Shown here: positions 45,679-54,824 of the stretch, one piece after another
Layout: the number at the start of each line of letters is the position of its first letter
Numbering within the stretch: the first letter of the stretch is position 1
Assembly (NCBI GenBank): GCA_005502805.1
Contig: SCMY01000013.1
Location: 1-64,000, forward strand
Source of the DNA: Rhizobiales bacterium 2SD
GTDB taxonomy: Bacteria; Pseudomonadota; Alphaproteobacteria; Rhizobiales; Beijerinckiaceae
Length of the DNA: 64,000 bases
Direction of reading: 5' to 3'
Position numbers and translations under genes: made by a program
The notes under the pieces: generated by a model
Seen by the model: only the letters and a program-made list of their open reading frames with translations
Told to the model about the DNA's origin: nothing
Database searches by the model: none

Positions 45679-46467
45679 TCACATCTCTCGTGCCGCAGCC
45701 AGCGCTCCTGGCAGCAACCGCGCCAACCTGAGCCCCCAGGCGCGCGCCGCATGCGGCTCGCCGATCAGGTCCTGCCTGATCTCGATCAATGCATCGAGCA
45801 GGCCGCGGCGGGTGGCATGACGGTCGATCGTGTCGCCCGGAAGACCACCATTATAGGGCTCGTTGTCGCCGACGATCAGGTCGCCCTCCGCCTGCAGCGC
45901 CGCGATCAGCGCCTGCGCCAGCCGCCCTTCCCTGTCCCAGAGCACACCGGCATGCCAGGGCCGCGGCACACCCTTCCAGAACGGCGTGAAGGAGTGCAGC
46001 GAGACGATCGCCGGAGGTTGGCCGGCCGCAATCGCCGCCTCGACCGCGGCATCGATCGCAGCGTCGTAGGGCGCGTAGTAGCGTGCGATCCGCTCTGCGA
46101 TGCCGGCCTCGTCGATGCGGGCATTGCCCGGCACGATCGCGCCATCCGATATTCGCATCACCAGGGTCGGGTCGTCGCGGCCGCGATTGGGATCGATCAG
46201 CAGACGAGAGAAATTGCTGAGCACGGCGGGGGCGCCGAGCGCCTGCACCATCGCCCGCGTCATCTCGGCCGCGCCGATGTCATAGGCGATGTGTCGTTCG
46301 AGCTGCTGCGGCGGCAGGCCGAGCAGATTCAGCTCCGGCGGGATCGCGTTCGTCGCATGGTCGCAGAGCAGGAGAATGCCTGTCGCCGGATCTCCCGCGA
46401 TGATCTCGACGTCGCCGGGCTGCCGCACCGGCGCCTGCCCCTGCAAGCCCTCGTCCGCACGCATCAT
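45679..46467 (-). CDS. N-formylglutamate amidohydrolase family protein
   Basis: A 262-residue FGase-family hydrolase. LLLCDHATNAIPPEL near residue 35 and IVSLHSFTPFWKG near 155 hold the conserved histidines and aspartate of the zinc site, and HIAYDIGAAEM and SRLLIDPNRG are also signature segments. The family includes HutG of histidine breakdown, but no other hut gene is in the window, so the substrate is open. It lies downstream of nothing obvious on its strand and is divergent from the glycerate kinase. Confidence 0.9.
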   Translation of the reverse strand: MMRADEGLQGQAPVRQPGDVEIIAGDPATGILLLCDHATNAIPPELNLLGLPPQQLERHIAYDIGAAEMTRAMVQALGAPAVLSNFSRLLIDPNRGRDDPTLVMRISDGAIVPGNARIDEAGIAERIARYYAPYDAAIDAAVEAAIAAGQPPAIVSLHSFTPFWKGVPRPWHAGVLWDREGRLAQALIAALQAEGDLIVGDNEPYNGGLPGDTIDRHATRRGLLDALIEIRQDLIGEPHAARAWGLRLARLLPGALAAAREM

Positions 46468-46575
46468 GACCTCGGACTACATCATCAAATCGCGGGTGAC
46501 GCCCAGCCCTGCGCGACATAGAAGGGGCTGAGACGAAAGTCGATTGCCAACAGCAGATTCGCACGAGGAAGCGGC

Positions 46576-47895
46576 TTGGAGCAGCGGCAGGACGCAATCG
46601 CAAGGCAGCGCGAGATCGCACGCCGGATCTTCGAGGCCGCCGTGGCCAGGGCCCATCCGAGCAGCTGGCTCGCTGCGCATCTGCCTCCGCCGCCACCTAA
46701 TGGCCGCCTGATCCTGCTCGCCGCCGGCAAGGCGGCCGGCAGCATGACGGTGCTGGCGGAAGCCCACTATCTCGACACTCTGAAGCTTTCGCCCGAGCGC
46801 TTCCTCGGCCACGCCGTGGCGCGCCATGGCTACGAGGCGCAGACCCGCCATATCCCGATGCTGGCCGCCGGCCATCCGGTGCCCGACGAAGGCAGCATCG
46901 CCAGCGCGACGCGAGCGCTCGAACTCGCAGCTTCCGCTACCACCGACGATCTCGTGCTGGTGCTGCTCTCCGGCGGCGGTTCGGCCAACTGGGTCGCGCC
47001 GGCCGGCGCGCTGGCTCTGGCCGAGAAGCAGGCGGTCAACAAGGCATTGCTGCGCTCCGGCGCGCCGATCGGCGAGATGAACGTCGTCCGCAAGCGCCTC
47101 TCGCGCATCAAGGGCGGCCGGCTCGCGCTCGCCGCCGCGCCGGCGAAGCTGCTCACCCTCGCCGCCTCCGACGTGCCGCATGACGATCCCGCCGCGATCG
47201 CCTCGGGCCCGACCGTGCCCGATCCGAGCACGATGGCCGATGCACGTGCCATCGTCGCCCGCTACGGACTGACGCTGCCGCCGGCGGCGCAGGCCCTGCT
47301 CGCCGACGACGCCAGCGAGACGCCCAAGCCGGGCGATCCCGCTTTCGCCGGGAGCGAATACCGCATCGTCGCCCGTCCGGCCGACGCCATTGCCGCAGCC
47401 GTCAAGGCCGCCGCCGAGGCCGGCTACGAGCCGATCGACCTCGGCCCCGATCTCGAAGGCGAAGCGCGCGATGTCGCAATCGCCCAGGCCAAGCGAGCCA
47501 TCGAACTCAAGGCGGCCGGCCGGCGCGCTGCGCTGATCTCCGGCGGCGAGCTCACCGTCACCATCGCCGGCAATGGCCGCGGCGGACCGAACCAGGAATT
47601 TGCGCTGGCCCTGGCGATCGCGCTCGCCGGCGAGCCTGGAATCGTCGCGCTCTCCGGCGACACTGACGGCACCGATGGCGGCGGCGGTGAAGCGACCGAC
47701 CCGGCCGGCGCGCTCGTCGACGAGACCACACTTGCTCGCGCCCGCGATCTCGGCCTCGTTCCCGCCCAATCGCTGGCCCAGAACGATTCGACCGGTTTCT
47801 TCTCTCCCCTCGGCGATTTGTTGCAGACCGGCCCGACCCTGACCAATGTCAACGATTGCCGCGTGATTCTGATCGACCCAAGACCCAATTCATGA
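46576..47895 (+). CDS. Glycerate 2-kinase, DUF4147/MOFRL family
   Basis: A 439-residue kinase that phosphorylates glycerate to 2-phosphoglycerate. The N-terminal DUF4147 domain has LILLAAGKAAGSM, LSGGGSANW and NVVRKRLSRIKGGRLA. The C-terminal MOFRL domain has ISGGELTVTIAGNGRGGPNQ and SGDTDGTDGGGGEATDP. The start is TTG at 46576 with GAGGAA upstream. DUF1036 overlaps its stop and pyruvate kinase follows, so glycerate can be led through 2-phosphoglycerate and PEP to pyruvate. The same order occurs in rhizobial tartrate/glycerate loci (ttuD-type). Confidence 0.94.
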   Translation: MEQRQDAIARQREIARRIFEAAVARAHPSSWLAAHLPPPPPNGRLILLAAGKAAGSMTVLAEAHYLDTLKLSPERFLGHAVARHGYEAQTRHIPMLAAGHPVPDEGSIASATRALELAASATTDDLVLVLLSGGGSANWVAPAGALALAEKQAVNKALLRSGAPIGEMNVVRKRLSRIKGGRLALAAAPAKLLTLAASDVPHDDPAAIASGPTVPDPSTMADARAIVARYGLTLPPAAQALLADDASETPKPGDPAFAGSEYRIVARPADAIAAAVKAAAEAGYEPIDLGPDLEGEARDVAIAQAKRAIELKAAGRRAALISGGELTVTIAGNGRGGPNQEFALALAIALAGEPGIVALSGDTDGTDGGGGEATDPAGALVDETTLARARDLGLVPAQSLAQNDSTGFFSPLGDLLQTGPTLTNVNDCRVILIDPRPNS

Positions 47896-48329
47896 GCCGA
47901 AGCGGACATCTTCTCCCGGCAGCCCTCGCTGCCGGCCTGCTACTCGCCGGCGCCAGTCCGGCGCTGGCGGATTTGCGCATGTGCAACACCACCGGCAGCC
48001 GGATCGGCGTCGCCCTCGGCTATCGCGATGCGCAGGGCTGGGTCACCGAAGGCTGGTGGAACCTCGCGCCGCGCGCCTGCGAGACCCTGCTGCGCGGCAC
48101 GCTGGCGGCGCGCTTCTACTACGTCCATGCCGTCGATTACGACAAGGGCGGCGAGTGGACCGGCAAATCCATCATGTGCACGCGCAACAAGGAATTCACC
48201 ATTCGCGGCATCGAGGACTGCCTGGCGCGCGGCTATGAGCGCTCTGGCTTCTTCGAGGTCGACACCGGCGAGCAGAAGGGCTGGACGATCCAGCTCACCG
48301 ACACCGCCGGCGCGGCGCCGCGGCCATGA
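47892..48329 (+). CDS. DUF1036 secreted protein
   Basis: A 145-residue protein with a signal peptide (cleavage after ASPALA, about residue 27) and a DUF1036 domain. LRMCNTTGSRIGVALGYRD, EGWWNLAPRACETLLRG and YYVHAVDYDKGGEWTG are the family hallmarks; paired cysteines could form a disulphide. Its ATG overlaps the kinase TGA. The family is common in alphaproteobacteria, often next to pyk, and its function is unknown. Confidence 0.9.
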   Translation: MSRSGHLLPAALAAGLLLAGASPALADLRMCNTTGSRIGVALGYRDAQGWVTEGWWNLAPRACETLLRGTLAARFYYVHAVDYDKGGEWTGKSIMCTRNKEFTIRGIEDCLARGYERSGFFEVDTGEQKGWTIQLTDTAGAAPRP

Positions 48330-48422
48330 GTGCGCCGCAGCAAATCGCTTGCCCTAATCGTTTGAATCGGCGAGGCCTGCAGGAAGCGGGCCCAAATGGG
48401 TTTTTGAAGGGGGAATGACGTG

Positions 48423-49862
48423 ATGAGGCGGGAACGGCGGATCAAGATCATCGCGACGCTGGGGCCGGCCTCGTCCACCTCCGAGATGTGCGCGGCGCTG
48501 TTCAAGGCCGGCGTCGACGTCTTCCGCATCAATATGAGCCACACTCAGCGCGAGGACCTGCCGGCCAGGATCGCGATGCTGCGCGGGCTGGAGAAGCAGT
48601 TCCGCCGCCCGGTCGGCATCCTCGCCGATCTGCAGGGCCCGAAGCTGCGCGTCGGCCAGTTCGGCGGCGATGGCGGCGTGATGCTGGAAAAGGATGCCCG
48701 CTTCATCCTCGACGCCGACCCGGCACCCGGCACCGTCAAGCGCGTGCACCTGCCGCATCCGGAGATCCTCACGGCGCTGGAGCCCGGCCATCACCTCATC
48801 CTCGACGACGGCAAGATCCGCCTCGTCGTCGAGAAGGCCACGCCCAAGCAGGCCGTGACCAAGGTCGTCGTCGGCGGCCGGCTCTCCTCACGCAAGGGCG
48901 TCAGCCTGCCCGACACCACGATCCCGGTTTCGGCCATGACCGACAAGGACCGCTCGGACGCAGAAGCCGCAGCCGAGGCCGGCGTCGACTGGATCGCCCT
49001 CTCCTTCGTGCAGCGGCCGGAGGACATGGCGGAGCTGCGCAAGATTGTCCAGGGCCGCGCGCTGGCGCTCGCCAAGATCGAGAAGCCGCAGGCGGTGCTG
49101 CGCCTGCAGGAGATCATCGAGGCCTCCGACGCGATCATGGTGGCGCGCGGCGATCTCGGCGTCGAGATGCCGCTCGAGAAGGTGCCGGGCACGCAAAAGC
49201 GCATCACCCGCATGGCCCGGCGCATGGGCAAGCCGGTCGTCGTCGCGACGCAGATGCTGGAGAGCATGATCACCGCGCCGGTCCCGACCCGCGCCGAGGT
49301 CTCCGACGTCGCCACCGCCGTCTTCGAGGGCGCCGACGCCGTGATGCTCTCGGCCGAGAGCGCCGCCGGCCAGTACCCGATCGAGGCGGTCGCGATGATG
49401 AACCGCATCGCCGAGGAGGTTGAGAGCGACTCCGTCTACCGCTCCATCCTCGAATCGCAGAAAGCCGAGCCGGAGGCGACCGGAGCCGACGCCATCGCCA
49501 AGGCCGCGCACGAGATTGCCGACGCGCTCAACCTCAAGGCGATCGCCGCCTGGACCTCCTCGGGCTCGACCGCCTTCCGCATCGCCCGCGAGCGCCCGAA
49601 CTCGACCGTGATCGCGCTGACGCCGAACGCCGCGACCGCGCGCCGGCTCACTCTGGTCTGGGGCGTGCACTCGGTGGTGACCAAGGACGCCAGCGACATC
49701 GACGACATGGCCTTCCGCGCCTGCAAGTTCGCGGTGCGCGAAGGCTTCGCCGCCGAGGGCGACCGGCTCATCGTCGTCGCCGGCGTTCCCTTCGGCACGC
49801 CGGGCGCGACCAACATGGTCCGCATCGCCTTCGTGGCGAAGGAGCATGTCGAGCAGGCGTGA
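48423..49862 (+). CDS. pyk: Pyruvate kinase
   Basis: A 479-residue glycolytic enzyme that makes ATP and pyruvate from phosphoenolpyruvate. RIKIIATLGPASS, ILADLQGPKLRVG, DWIALSFVQRPEDM and IMVARGDLGVEMPLEKVP are standard, and the catalytic lysine lies in LAKIEKPQAV. A GTG one codon upstream (48420) is an equal start candidate; AGGGGGAA lies just before. It follows glycerate kinase and DUF1036 and ends at a clear terminator. Confidence 0.97.
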   Translation: MRRERRIKIIATLGPASSTSEMCAALFKAGVDVFRINMSHTQREDLPARIAMLRGLEKQFRRPVGILADLQGPKLRVGQFGGDGGVMLEKDARFILDADPAPGTVKRVHLPHPEILTALEPGHHLILDDGKIRLVVEKATPKQAVTKVVVGGRLSSRKGVSLPDTTIPVSAMTDKDRSDAEAAAEAGVDWIALSFVQRPEDMAELRKIVQGRALALAKIEKPQAVLRLQEIIEASDAIMVARGDLGVEMPLEKVPGTQKRITRMARRMGKPVVVATQMLESMITAPVPTRAEVSDVATAVFEGADAVMLSAESAAGQYPIEAVAMMNRIAEEVESDSVYRSILESQKAEPEATGADAIAKAAHEIADALNLKAIAAWTSSGSTAFRIARERPNSTVIALTPNAATARRLTLVWGVHSVVTKDASDIDDMAFRACKFAVREGFAAEGDRLIVVAGVPFGTPGATNMVRIAFVAKEHVEQA

Positions 49863-49904
49863 GCGGACGCTTCACTCGCAGCTGAGCGATCTCACCAGCA
49901 TGGC

Positions 49905-49936
49905 AACGCCCGGGTCGTCATCGATCCGGGCGTTTT
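49905..49936 (+). terminator. Intrinsic terminator after pyk
   Basis: Arms AACGCCCGG (49905-49913) and CCGGGCGTT (49926-49934) enclose a 12-base loop and are followed by TT, closing the kinase-DUF1036-pyk operon. Confidence 0.88.
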
Positions 49937-50068
49937 CCATTGGTTAGGCGCTCGCGGCTTGCCTTGCCAGATCATAGAGATTCATTATCAAGTAAATAAA
50001 GATATTAAATTTTCGTTTTTAACACGCTGACGCTATCGTCCTGGAAAATACCGCCCGGGGAGGGACGC

Positions 50069-51568
50069 ATGAGCGGCGAGGCAGTGAAGAGCTTAAGTTC
50101 CGCGGATTTCTCTGGCGGCACTGAGGCTGGCGCCGGAAAATCCGAATCTGTTCTGAAGAAGATCGGCATTCCGCTCGCGATTGCTATCTTCGCTTTGCTT
50201 CTGCTGATGCCGACACCGGCGGGGCTCAGCTATTCCGGCCAGAAGGCCCTGGCGATCTTCTGCGCGGCTCTGACGCTCTGGGTCGCCGGCTCGATCCCGA
50301 TCTACCTGACCTCGATGCTGGCGATCATCGCGCTGACCCTGACCGGGACGGTGAAGGAGCGCGTCGCCTTCGAGACACTGGGCTTCGACGTGATCTGGCT
50401 GATGGTCTCGGCCTTCGTGCTGACCGCGGCGATGGTGAAATCCAACCTCGCCCGCCGCTTCGCCCTCTGGATGATCACCTCCTTCGGCGGCACGCCGAAG
50501 CGGACCCTGCTGGTCCTGATCTTCATCAACTTCGCGCTCGCCTTCTTCGTGCCCTCGACGACGGCGCGCGCCAGCCTGATGGTGCCGATCTGCGTCATCC
50601 TGCTGGAGATCTATCGCGCCGTTCCCGGCCAGAGCAATTTCGGCCGGTTGATGATGCTGCTCGGCGTCCAGGCCGACGCCGTCGCCACCTCCGGCGTGAT
50701 GACCGGCACCGCCGCGAACATGATCGCGGTGAAGTTCATCAAGGAGCAGGCCGGAACCGATATCGGCTATATGGACTGGCTCCTCGCCGCCATGCCCTCG
50801 GCGATCCTGACCATGTTGCTGACCTTCTTCGTCGGCCTCAGGCTCTTCGACTTCCGCGGTGAGACCGGTTTCTCGGAAGGCATGGCCAAGCTCAGGGAGC
50901 AGCTCGCCAGCCTCGGCAAGCTGACCCTTCCCGAGAAGAAGGCGATGGTGATCTTCGTCCTGACGCTGCTGCTCTGGGCGACGGAGGACTATCAGGAAGC
51001 CTGGCTCAACGGCTTCGGCCTCTCGGTCTACATGACCGCCGTCATCGCCGCCACGCTCTGCCTCATGCCGGGGATCGGCCTGATCACCTGGAAGGAGGCC
51101 AACATCAAATGGGACCTGATGATCTTCGCCGCTGGCGCCTATGCCGCCGGCAACGCCCTGGAGTCGACCAAGGGCGCACAGTGGATCATCGGCAAGCTGG
51201 TCTACGGGCTCGGCCTCGAGACGATGGCGTCGGCCACGGTCTATGTCGTCGTGATCTTCATGAGCATGTTCAGCCACATGATCTTCACCTCGAAGACCGT
51301 GCGCACCACGATCATGATCCCGGCCTTCATCGCGCTGGCCAAGACGCTCGGCATGAACCCGGTGACGCTCGCCCTCGCCGCATCGTTCACGCTGACCTAC
51401 ACGATCACCCTGCCGCCGCCCTCGAAGGTCAATACGATCTACTTCGCGACCGGCTATTTCTTGGTGCTCGACCAGCTCAAATACGGCCTCATCACCTGCT
51501 TCATCGGCGCCGTGCTGATCTCGCTGTCGGTGTTCACCTGGTTCCGGCTGCTGGGCTACGGCCTCTGA
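50069..51568 (+). CDS. DASS/SLC13-type anion:sodium symporter
   Basis: A 499-residue membrane transporter with about eleven to twelve helices. Family landmarks are the two helical hairpin motifs around FFVPSTTARASLMVP and TLTYTITLPPPSKVNTIYF, and FAAGAYAAGNALESTKGAQWI. Members import di- or tricarboxylates with sodium. It lies 206 bases after pyk across a terminator and an AT-rich promoter stretch (49985-50030), so it is separately transcribed. Proximity to glycerate/PEP enzymes suggests a C4 or tartrate-like substrate, but that is inference. GGGAGGG precedes the ATG. Confidence 0.92.
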   Translation: MSGEAVKSLSSADFSGGTEAGAGKSESVLKKIGIPLAIAIFALLLLMPTPAGLSYSGQKALAIFCAALTLWVAGSIPIYLTSMLAIIALTLTGTVKERVAFETLGFDVIWLMVSAFVLTAAMVKSNLARRFALWMITSFGGTPKRTLLVLIFINFALAFFVPSTTARASLMVPICVILLEIYRAVPGQSNFGRLMMLLGVQADAVATSGVMTGTAANMIAVKFIKEQAGTDIGYMDWLLAAMPSAILTMLLTFFVGLRLFDFRGETGFSEGMAKLREQLASLGKLTLPEKKAMVIFVLTLLLWATEDYQEAWLNGFGLSVYMTAVIAATLCLMPGIGLITWKEANIKWDLMIFAAGAYAAGNALESTKGAQWIIGKLVYGLGLETMASATVYVVVIFMSMFSHMIFTSKTVRTTIMIPAFIALAKTLGMNPVTLALAASFTLTYTITLPPPSKVNTIYFATGYFLVLDQLKYGLITCFIGAVLISLSVFTWFRLLGYGL

Positions 51569-51619
51569 CGCTTCGACGAACCGCACGCTCACAGCCAATC
51601 CTACGACAGAGCCGATCCG

Positions 51620-52225
51620 ATGAGACTGATCCTGCTGCGCCATGGCGAAACCCTCTGGAACACGCAGAAGCGTCTGCAGGGCCATGACGACTCGCCGCTG
51701 TCCGAGCGCGGTGTCGCGCAGGCGCAGGCGATCGCACCGAGCCTGCGCACGCTCGCCCCGGCTAGGATCGTCTCCTCCGATCTCGGCCGCGCCCGCCAGA
51801 CGGCCCGGCTCGTCGGCTATGGCGACGCCGTGCTGGAGCCGCGCCTGCGCGAGCTCGACATGGGCGCCTGGACCGGCCGGGCCAAGGACGAGCTGATCGC
51901 CAGCCAGCCCGACGACTATGCCGCCTGGCGCGCCGGCCGCCTGACCCCGGCCGGCGGCGAGAGCTGGCAGCAGTTCACGGTCCGCATCCGCGATGCGCTC
52001 GCCGACTGGATCGGGCGCGGCGGCGGCGACCTCCTCGCCATTGTCCATAGCGGCGTCGTCCGTGCTGCCTGCAATGTGCTGCTCGGCCTCTCGCCGCATC
52101 AGATCCTGCCGGTGACGCCGGGCACGCTGACCATCTTCGATTTCGCCAATGGCAACGCGGCCGCGCCCCGGCTCGAAGCCTACAATCTCGGCGCCTTCAC
52201 GCCCGACCTGGACGTCGCCGACTGA
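51620..52225 (+). CDS. Histidine phosphatase family protein
   Basis: A 201-residue phosphoglycerate mutase-like phosphatase. The catalytic LLRHGETLWNTQKRLQGHDD is at the N-terminus and the second histidine is in LLAIVHSGVVRAAC. The LRELDMGAWTGR segment is typical of the CobC/GpmB-like branch. It may be an alpha-ribazole or general phosphatase; no cobalamin gene is nearby, so the substrate is open. It starts 51 bases after the transporter in the same direction. Confidence 0.92.
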   Translation: MRLILLRHGETLWNTQKRLQGHDDSPLSERGVAQAQAIAPSLRTLAPARIVSSDLGRARQTARLVGYGDAVLEPRLRELDMGAWTGRAKDELIASQPDDYAAWRAGRLTPAGGESWQQFTVRIRDALADWIGRGGGDLLAIVHSGVVRAACNVLLGLSPHQILPVTPGTLTIFDFANGNAAAPRLEAYNLGAFTPDLDVAD

Positions 52226-52227
52226 TA

Positions 52228-53142
52228 TCAGCGCAGCGCCGCGAAGCGTCCCGGCAAGGGCTCGCTGACCAGGAGGTCGAGGAAGCGCGTCGTCGCCGGC
52301 GAGAGCAGTTTGCCGCGATGGTGCACGATCCTGATGCCGCGCTCGAAGGCGGCTCCCGCGATCGGTACCTCAGCGAGCAGGCCACCAGCAATCTCCTGCG
52401 CCACGGCCATGCGGGAGACGATCGAGACGCCGAGGCCGTGCATCACGCCTTGCTTGATCGCTTCCAGGCTGGAGATGTGCATTTCCGGACCGAGCCTGAT
52501 CCCGCTGCGGCGCATCCGCTCCATCAGGAACTGCCGCGTCGCCGAAGGCTCGGGCTTGATCAGGAAGGTTTCCTTCGCCAGTGCCTCCGGCGCGACCTCG
52601 CCACTCTCCACCAGCGGGTGCCCCGGCGCTGCGATCAGCACCAATTCGTCGCGACACAAATCCCGGAACAGGAAACGCTGCGGGTCGAGCTCGATCTGGT
52701 CGGAGACGATCAGGAACTCGACGCTGTTCGCTTCGAGCCGGCGGATCAGTTCGGAGGAGGCGGCGATGTCGAGCTCGAAGGCCAGTTTTGGCGCAAGCTG
52801 CTTGTGCTGGGCGATGATCGCTGGGACGAGATAGACGCCGATGAAGTTGCTGGCGCCGAAATGGATGGTGCCGCCTAGCGGATCGCCCATCTGGCGCAGA
52901 TGCTCGCGCGCCGCGCCGAGCGCATTGACGACCTGCAGTGCATAGTCGCGGAAGGCACCGCCCTGCTGCGTCAGATGCATCCGCTTGGCGATCCGGTCGA
53001 ACAGCACCGCATCGAGCTCCTGCTCGAGCATGCGGATGCGCATGGTCACGGCCGGCTGCGTGCAGTGCATCCGCCTGGCGGTCTCGGTGACGCTGAGACA
53101 CTCCGCCAGCACCAGGAAGGCTTCGATCTGGTTGATGTTCAC
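52228..53142 (-). CDS. LysR-family regulator divergent from pncB
   Basis: A 304-residue LysR regulator. The helix-turn-helix segment is CLSVTETARRMHCTQPAVTMRIRMLE, and the effector domain (about residues 88-295) has TIHFGASNFIGVYLVPAII. I take GTG at 53142 as start because LysR proteins begin a few residues before INQIEAFLVLAE; an ATG at 53175 would add eleven unusual residues. It is divergent from pncB across 185 bases and converges on the phosphatase, so pncB or the DASS transporter locus may be targets. The ligand is unknown. Confidence 0.9.
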   Translation of the reverse strand: MNINQIEAFLVLAECLSVTETARRMHCTQPAVTMRIRMLEQELDAVLFDRIAKRMHLTQQGGAFRDYALQVVNALGAAREHLRQMGDPLGGTIHFGASNFIGVYLVPAIIAQHKQLAPKLAFELDIAASSELIRRLEANSVEFLIVSDQIELDPQRFLFRDLCRDELVLIAAPGHPLVESGEVAPEALAKETFLIKPEPSATRQFLMERMRRSGIRLGPEMHISSLEAIKQGVMHGLGVSIVSRMAVAQEIAGGLLAEVPIAGAAFERGIRIVHHRGKLLSPATTRFLDLLVSEPLPGRFAALR

Positions 53143-53327
53143 CGGCCTGTCCCGACGGCTGCACGATGCCGCCATCGTTGTTTATCGACCGGAGAAGATC
53201 AATCAGGGATAGTTATGATCTGAGCAGACCAGCGACGCCGGAAAGACCTTACCCGCCTGCCGGCATTCCCCTCGGCCTTCCCCTGCTCTACTGCTGGAGT
53301 CGTCAGCCTCTGCGAGCCAGCGAACCC

Positions 53328-54632
53328 ATGGCCCTCACCGACATCGCCACCCGGACCTATAACCACTCCTGGCGGCTCGACCCGATCATCCGCAGCCTGC
53401 TCGACACCGATTTCTACAAGCTCTTGATGCTGCAGATGATCAGAAGCTTCCATCCGGAGGTGCAGGTCACCTTCGGCCTGATCAACCGCTCCAAACAAAT
53501 CCGGCTCGCCGACGTGATCGAGGAAGCCGAGCTGCGCGCCCAGCTCGACCACGCCCGCGAACTGCGCTTCACCAAGAAGGAACTGATCTGGCTCGCCGGC
53601 AACAGCTTCTACGGCAAGACCCAGATGTTCACGCCGGACTTCATCGCCTGGCTCGCCGAGTTCCGCCTGCCGGACTACGAGCTGCGCAAGGTCGACGGCC
53701 AGTACGAGCTCACCTTCGCCGGCCCCTGGACCCATTCGATGATGTGGGAGATCCCGGCGCTCGCCATCGTCAACGAATTGCGCTCGCGCCAGGCGCTCAA
53801 GGCCTGGGACCGCTTCGCCCTCGACGTGCTCTATGCCCGCGCCAAGTCGAAGCTCTGGGACAAGGTCGAGCGGCTGAAGAAGCTGCCGGACCTGCGCATC
53901 TCCGATTTCGGCACGCGCCGCCGCCACGGCCATCTCTGGCAGCGCTGGTGCGTCGAGGCGCTGAAGGAGGGCCTCGGGCCGACCTTCACCGGCACCTCCA
54001 ACGTGCTCCTCGCCATGGAGAACGATCTCGAGGCGATCGGCACCAACGCCCATGAATTGCCGATGGTGCTGGCGGCGCTGGCCGACAGCGACGAGGAATT
54101 GAAGCGCGCGCCCTATCGCGTGCTCGACGAATGGCGCCAGGTCTATGGCGGCAACCTCCTGATCGTGCTGCCGGACGCCTTCGGCACCACCGCCTTCCTG
54201 CGCGACGCGCCGGCCTGGCTCGCCGACTGGACCGGTTTCCGCCCCGACAGCGCCCCACCGATCGAGGCCGGCGAACAGATCATCGCCTGGTGGCAATCTC
54301 AGGGGCGAGATCCAAAGAGCAAGCTGCTGATCTTCTCCGACGGCATGGACATCGACTCGATCGAAGAGGCCTATCGCCATTTCCACGGCCGGGTCCGCAC
54401 CGGCTTCGGCTGGGGCACCAACCTGACCAACGACTTCGTCGGCTGCTCGCCGGTCGGCACGCCCGATCTCGACCCGATCTCGCTGGTCTGCAAGGTCGTC
54501 AGCGCCAATGGCCGCCCGGCGGTGAAGCTCTCCGACAACCCGAACAAGGCGACCGGCGATCCGGCCGAGATCGCGAGGTATCTGCGCGTGTTCGGCGGGG
54601 CGGACCGGAAGGCGAAGGCGGTGAGGGTTTAA
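53328..54632 (+). CDS. pncB: Nicotinate phosphoribosyltransferase
   Basis: A 434-residue NAD-salvage enzyme that makes nicotinate mononucleotide from nicotinate and PRPP. SLLDTDFYKLLMLQMI opens the domain, ISDFGTRRRHGHLWQ holds the autophosphorylated histidine region, and SNVLLAMENDLEAIGTNAHE and GWGTNLTNDFVG are also diagnostic. ATG 53328 (MALTDIATRTYN) is taken as start; the frame runs open from 53166 but lies in the LysR control region. It is followed by an accessory patch. NAD supply is of note near a RES (NAD-degrading) toxin gene at 58.3 kb, though no direct link is shown. Confidence 0.96.
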   Translation: MALTDIATRTYNHSWRLDPIIRSLLDTDFYKLLMLQMIRSFHPEVQVTFGLINRSKQIRLADVIEEAELRAQLDHARELRFTKKELIWLAGNSFYGKTQMFTPDFIAWLAEFRLPDYELRKVDGQYELTFAGPWTHSMMWEIPALAIVNELRSRQALKAWDRFALDVLYARAKSKLWDKVERLKKLPDLRISDFGTRRRHGHLWQRWCVEALKEGLGPTFTGTSNVLLAMENDLEAIGTNAHELPMVLAALADSDEELKRAPYRVLDEWRQVYGGNLLIVLPDAFGTTAFLRDAPAWLADWTGFRPDSAPPIEAGEQIIAWWQSQGRDPKSKLLIFSDGMDIDSIEEAYRHFHGRVRTGFGWGTNLTNDFVGCSPVGTPDLDPISLVCKVVSANGRPAVKLSDNPNKATGDPAEIARYLRVFGGADRKAKAVRV

Positions 54633-54824
54633 GGCTGGCTGGCTTTGGCGCGTCTGCTCTCGACCCTAAACGGACGTTTCGGGCGAGACAGCCTTTGCCA
54701 TCAGCCTCGCGCCAACAGCAGAATTGGGATGGCTGCCCGGAAGCTGACATTCAAGACGGCGATCGATCTTCGGCCGTGCGGCCGCTATTCGCTTGCCCGC
54801 AGGGATAGATGGATCGCCTTTGGG

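Noticed and set aside
50006..50023. TTAA...TTAA before the DASS transporter as a CtrA box
   Set aside because: The spacer is ten bases, not seven; it is just part of an AT-rich promoter stretch.
50093..52099. A 668-codon open frame opposite the DASS transporter
   Set aside because: It is histidine/aspartate-rich antisense sequence with no motif, opposite a clear membrane protein.
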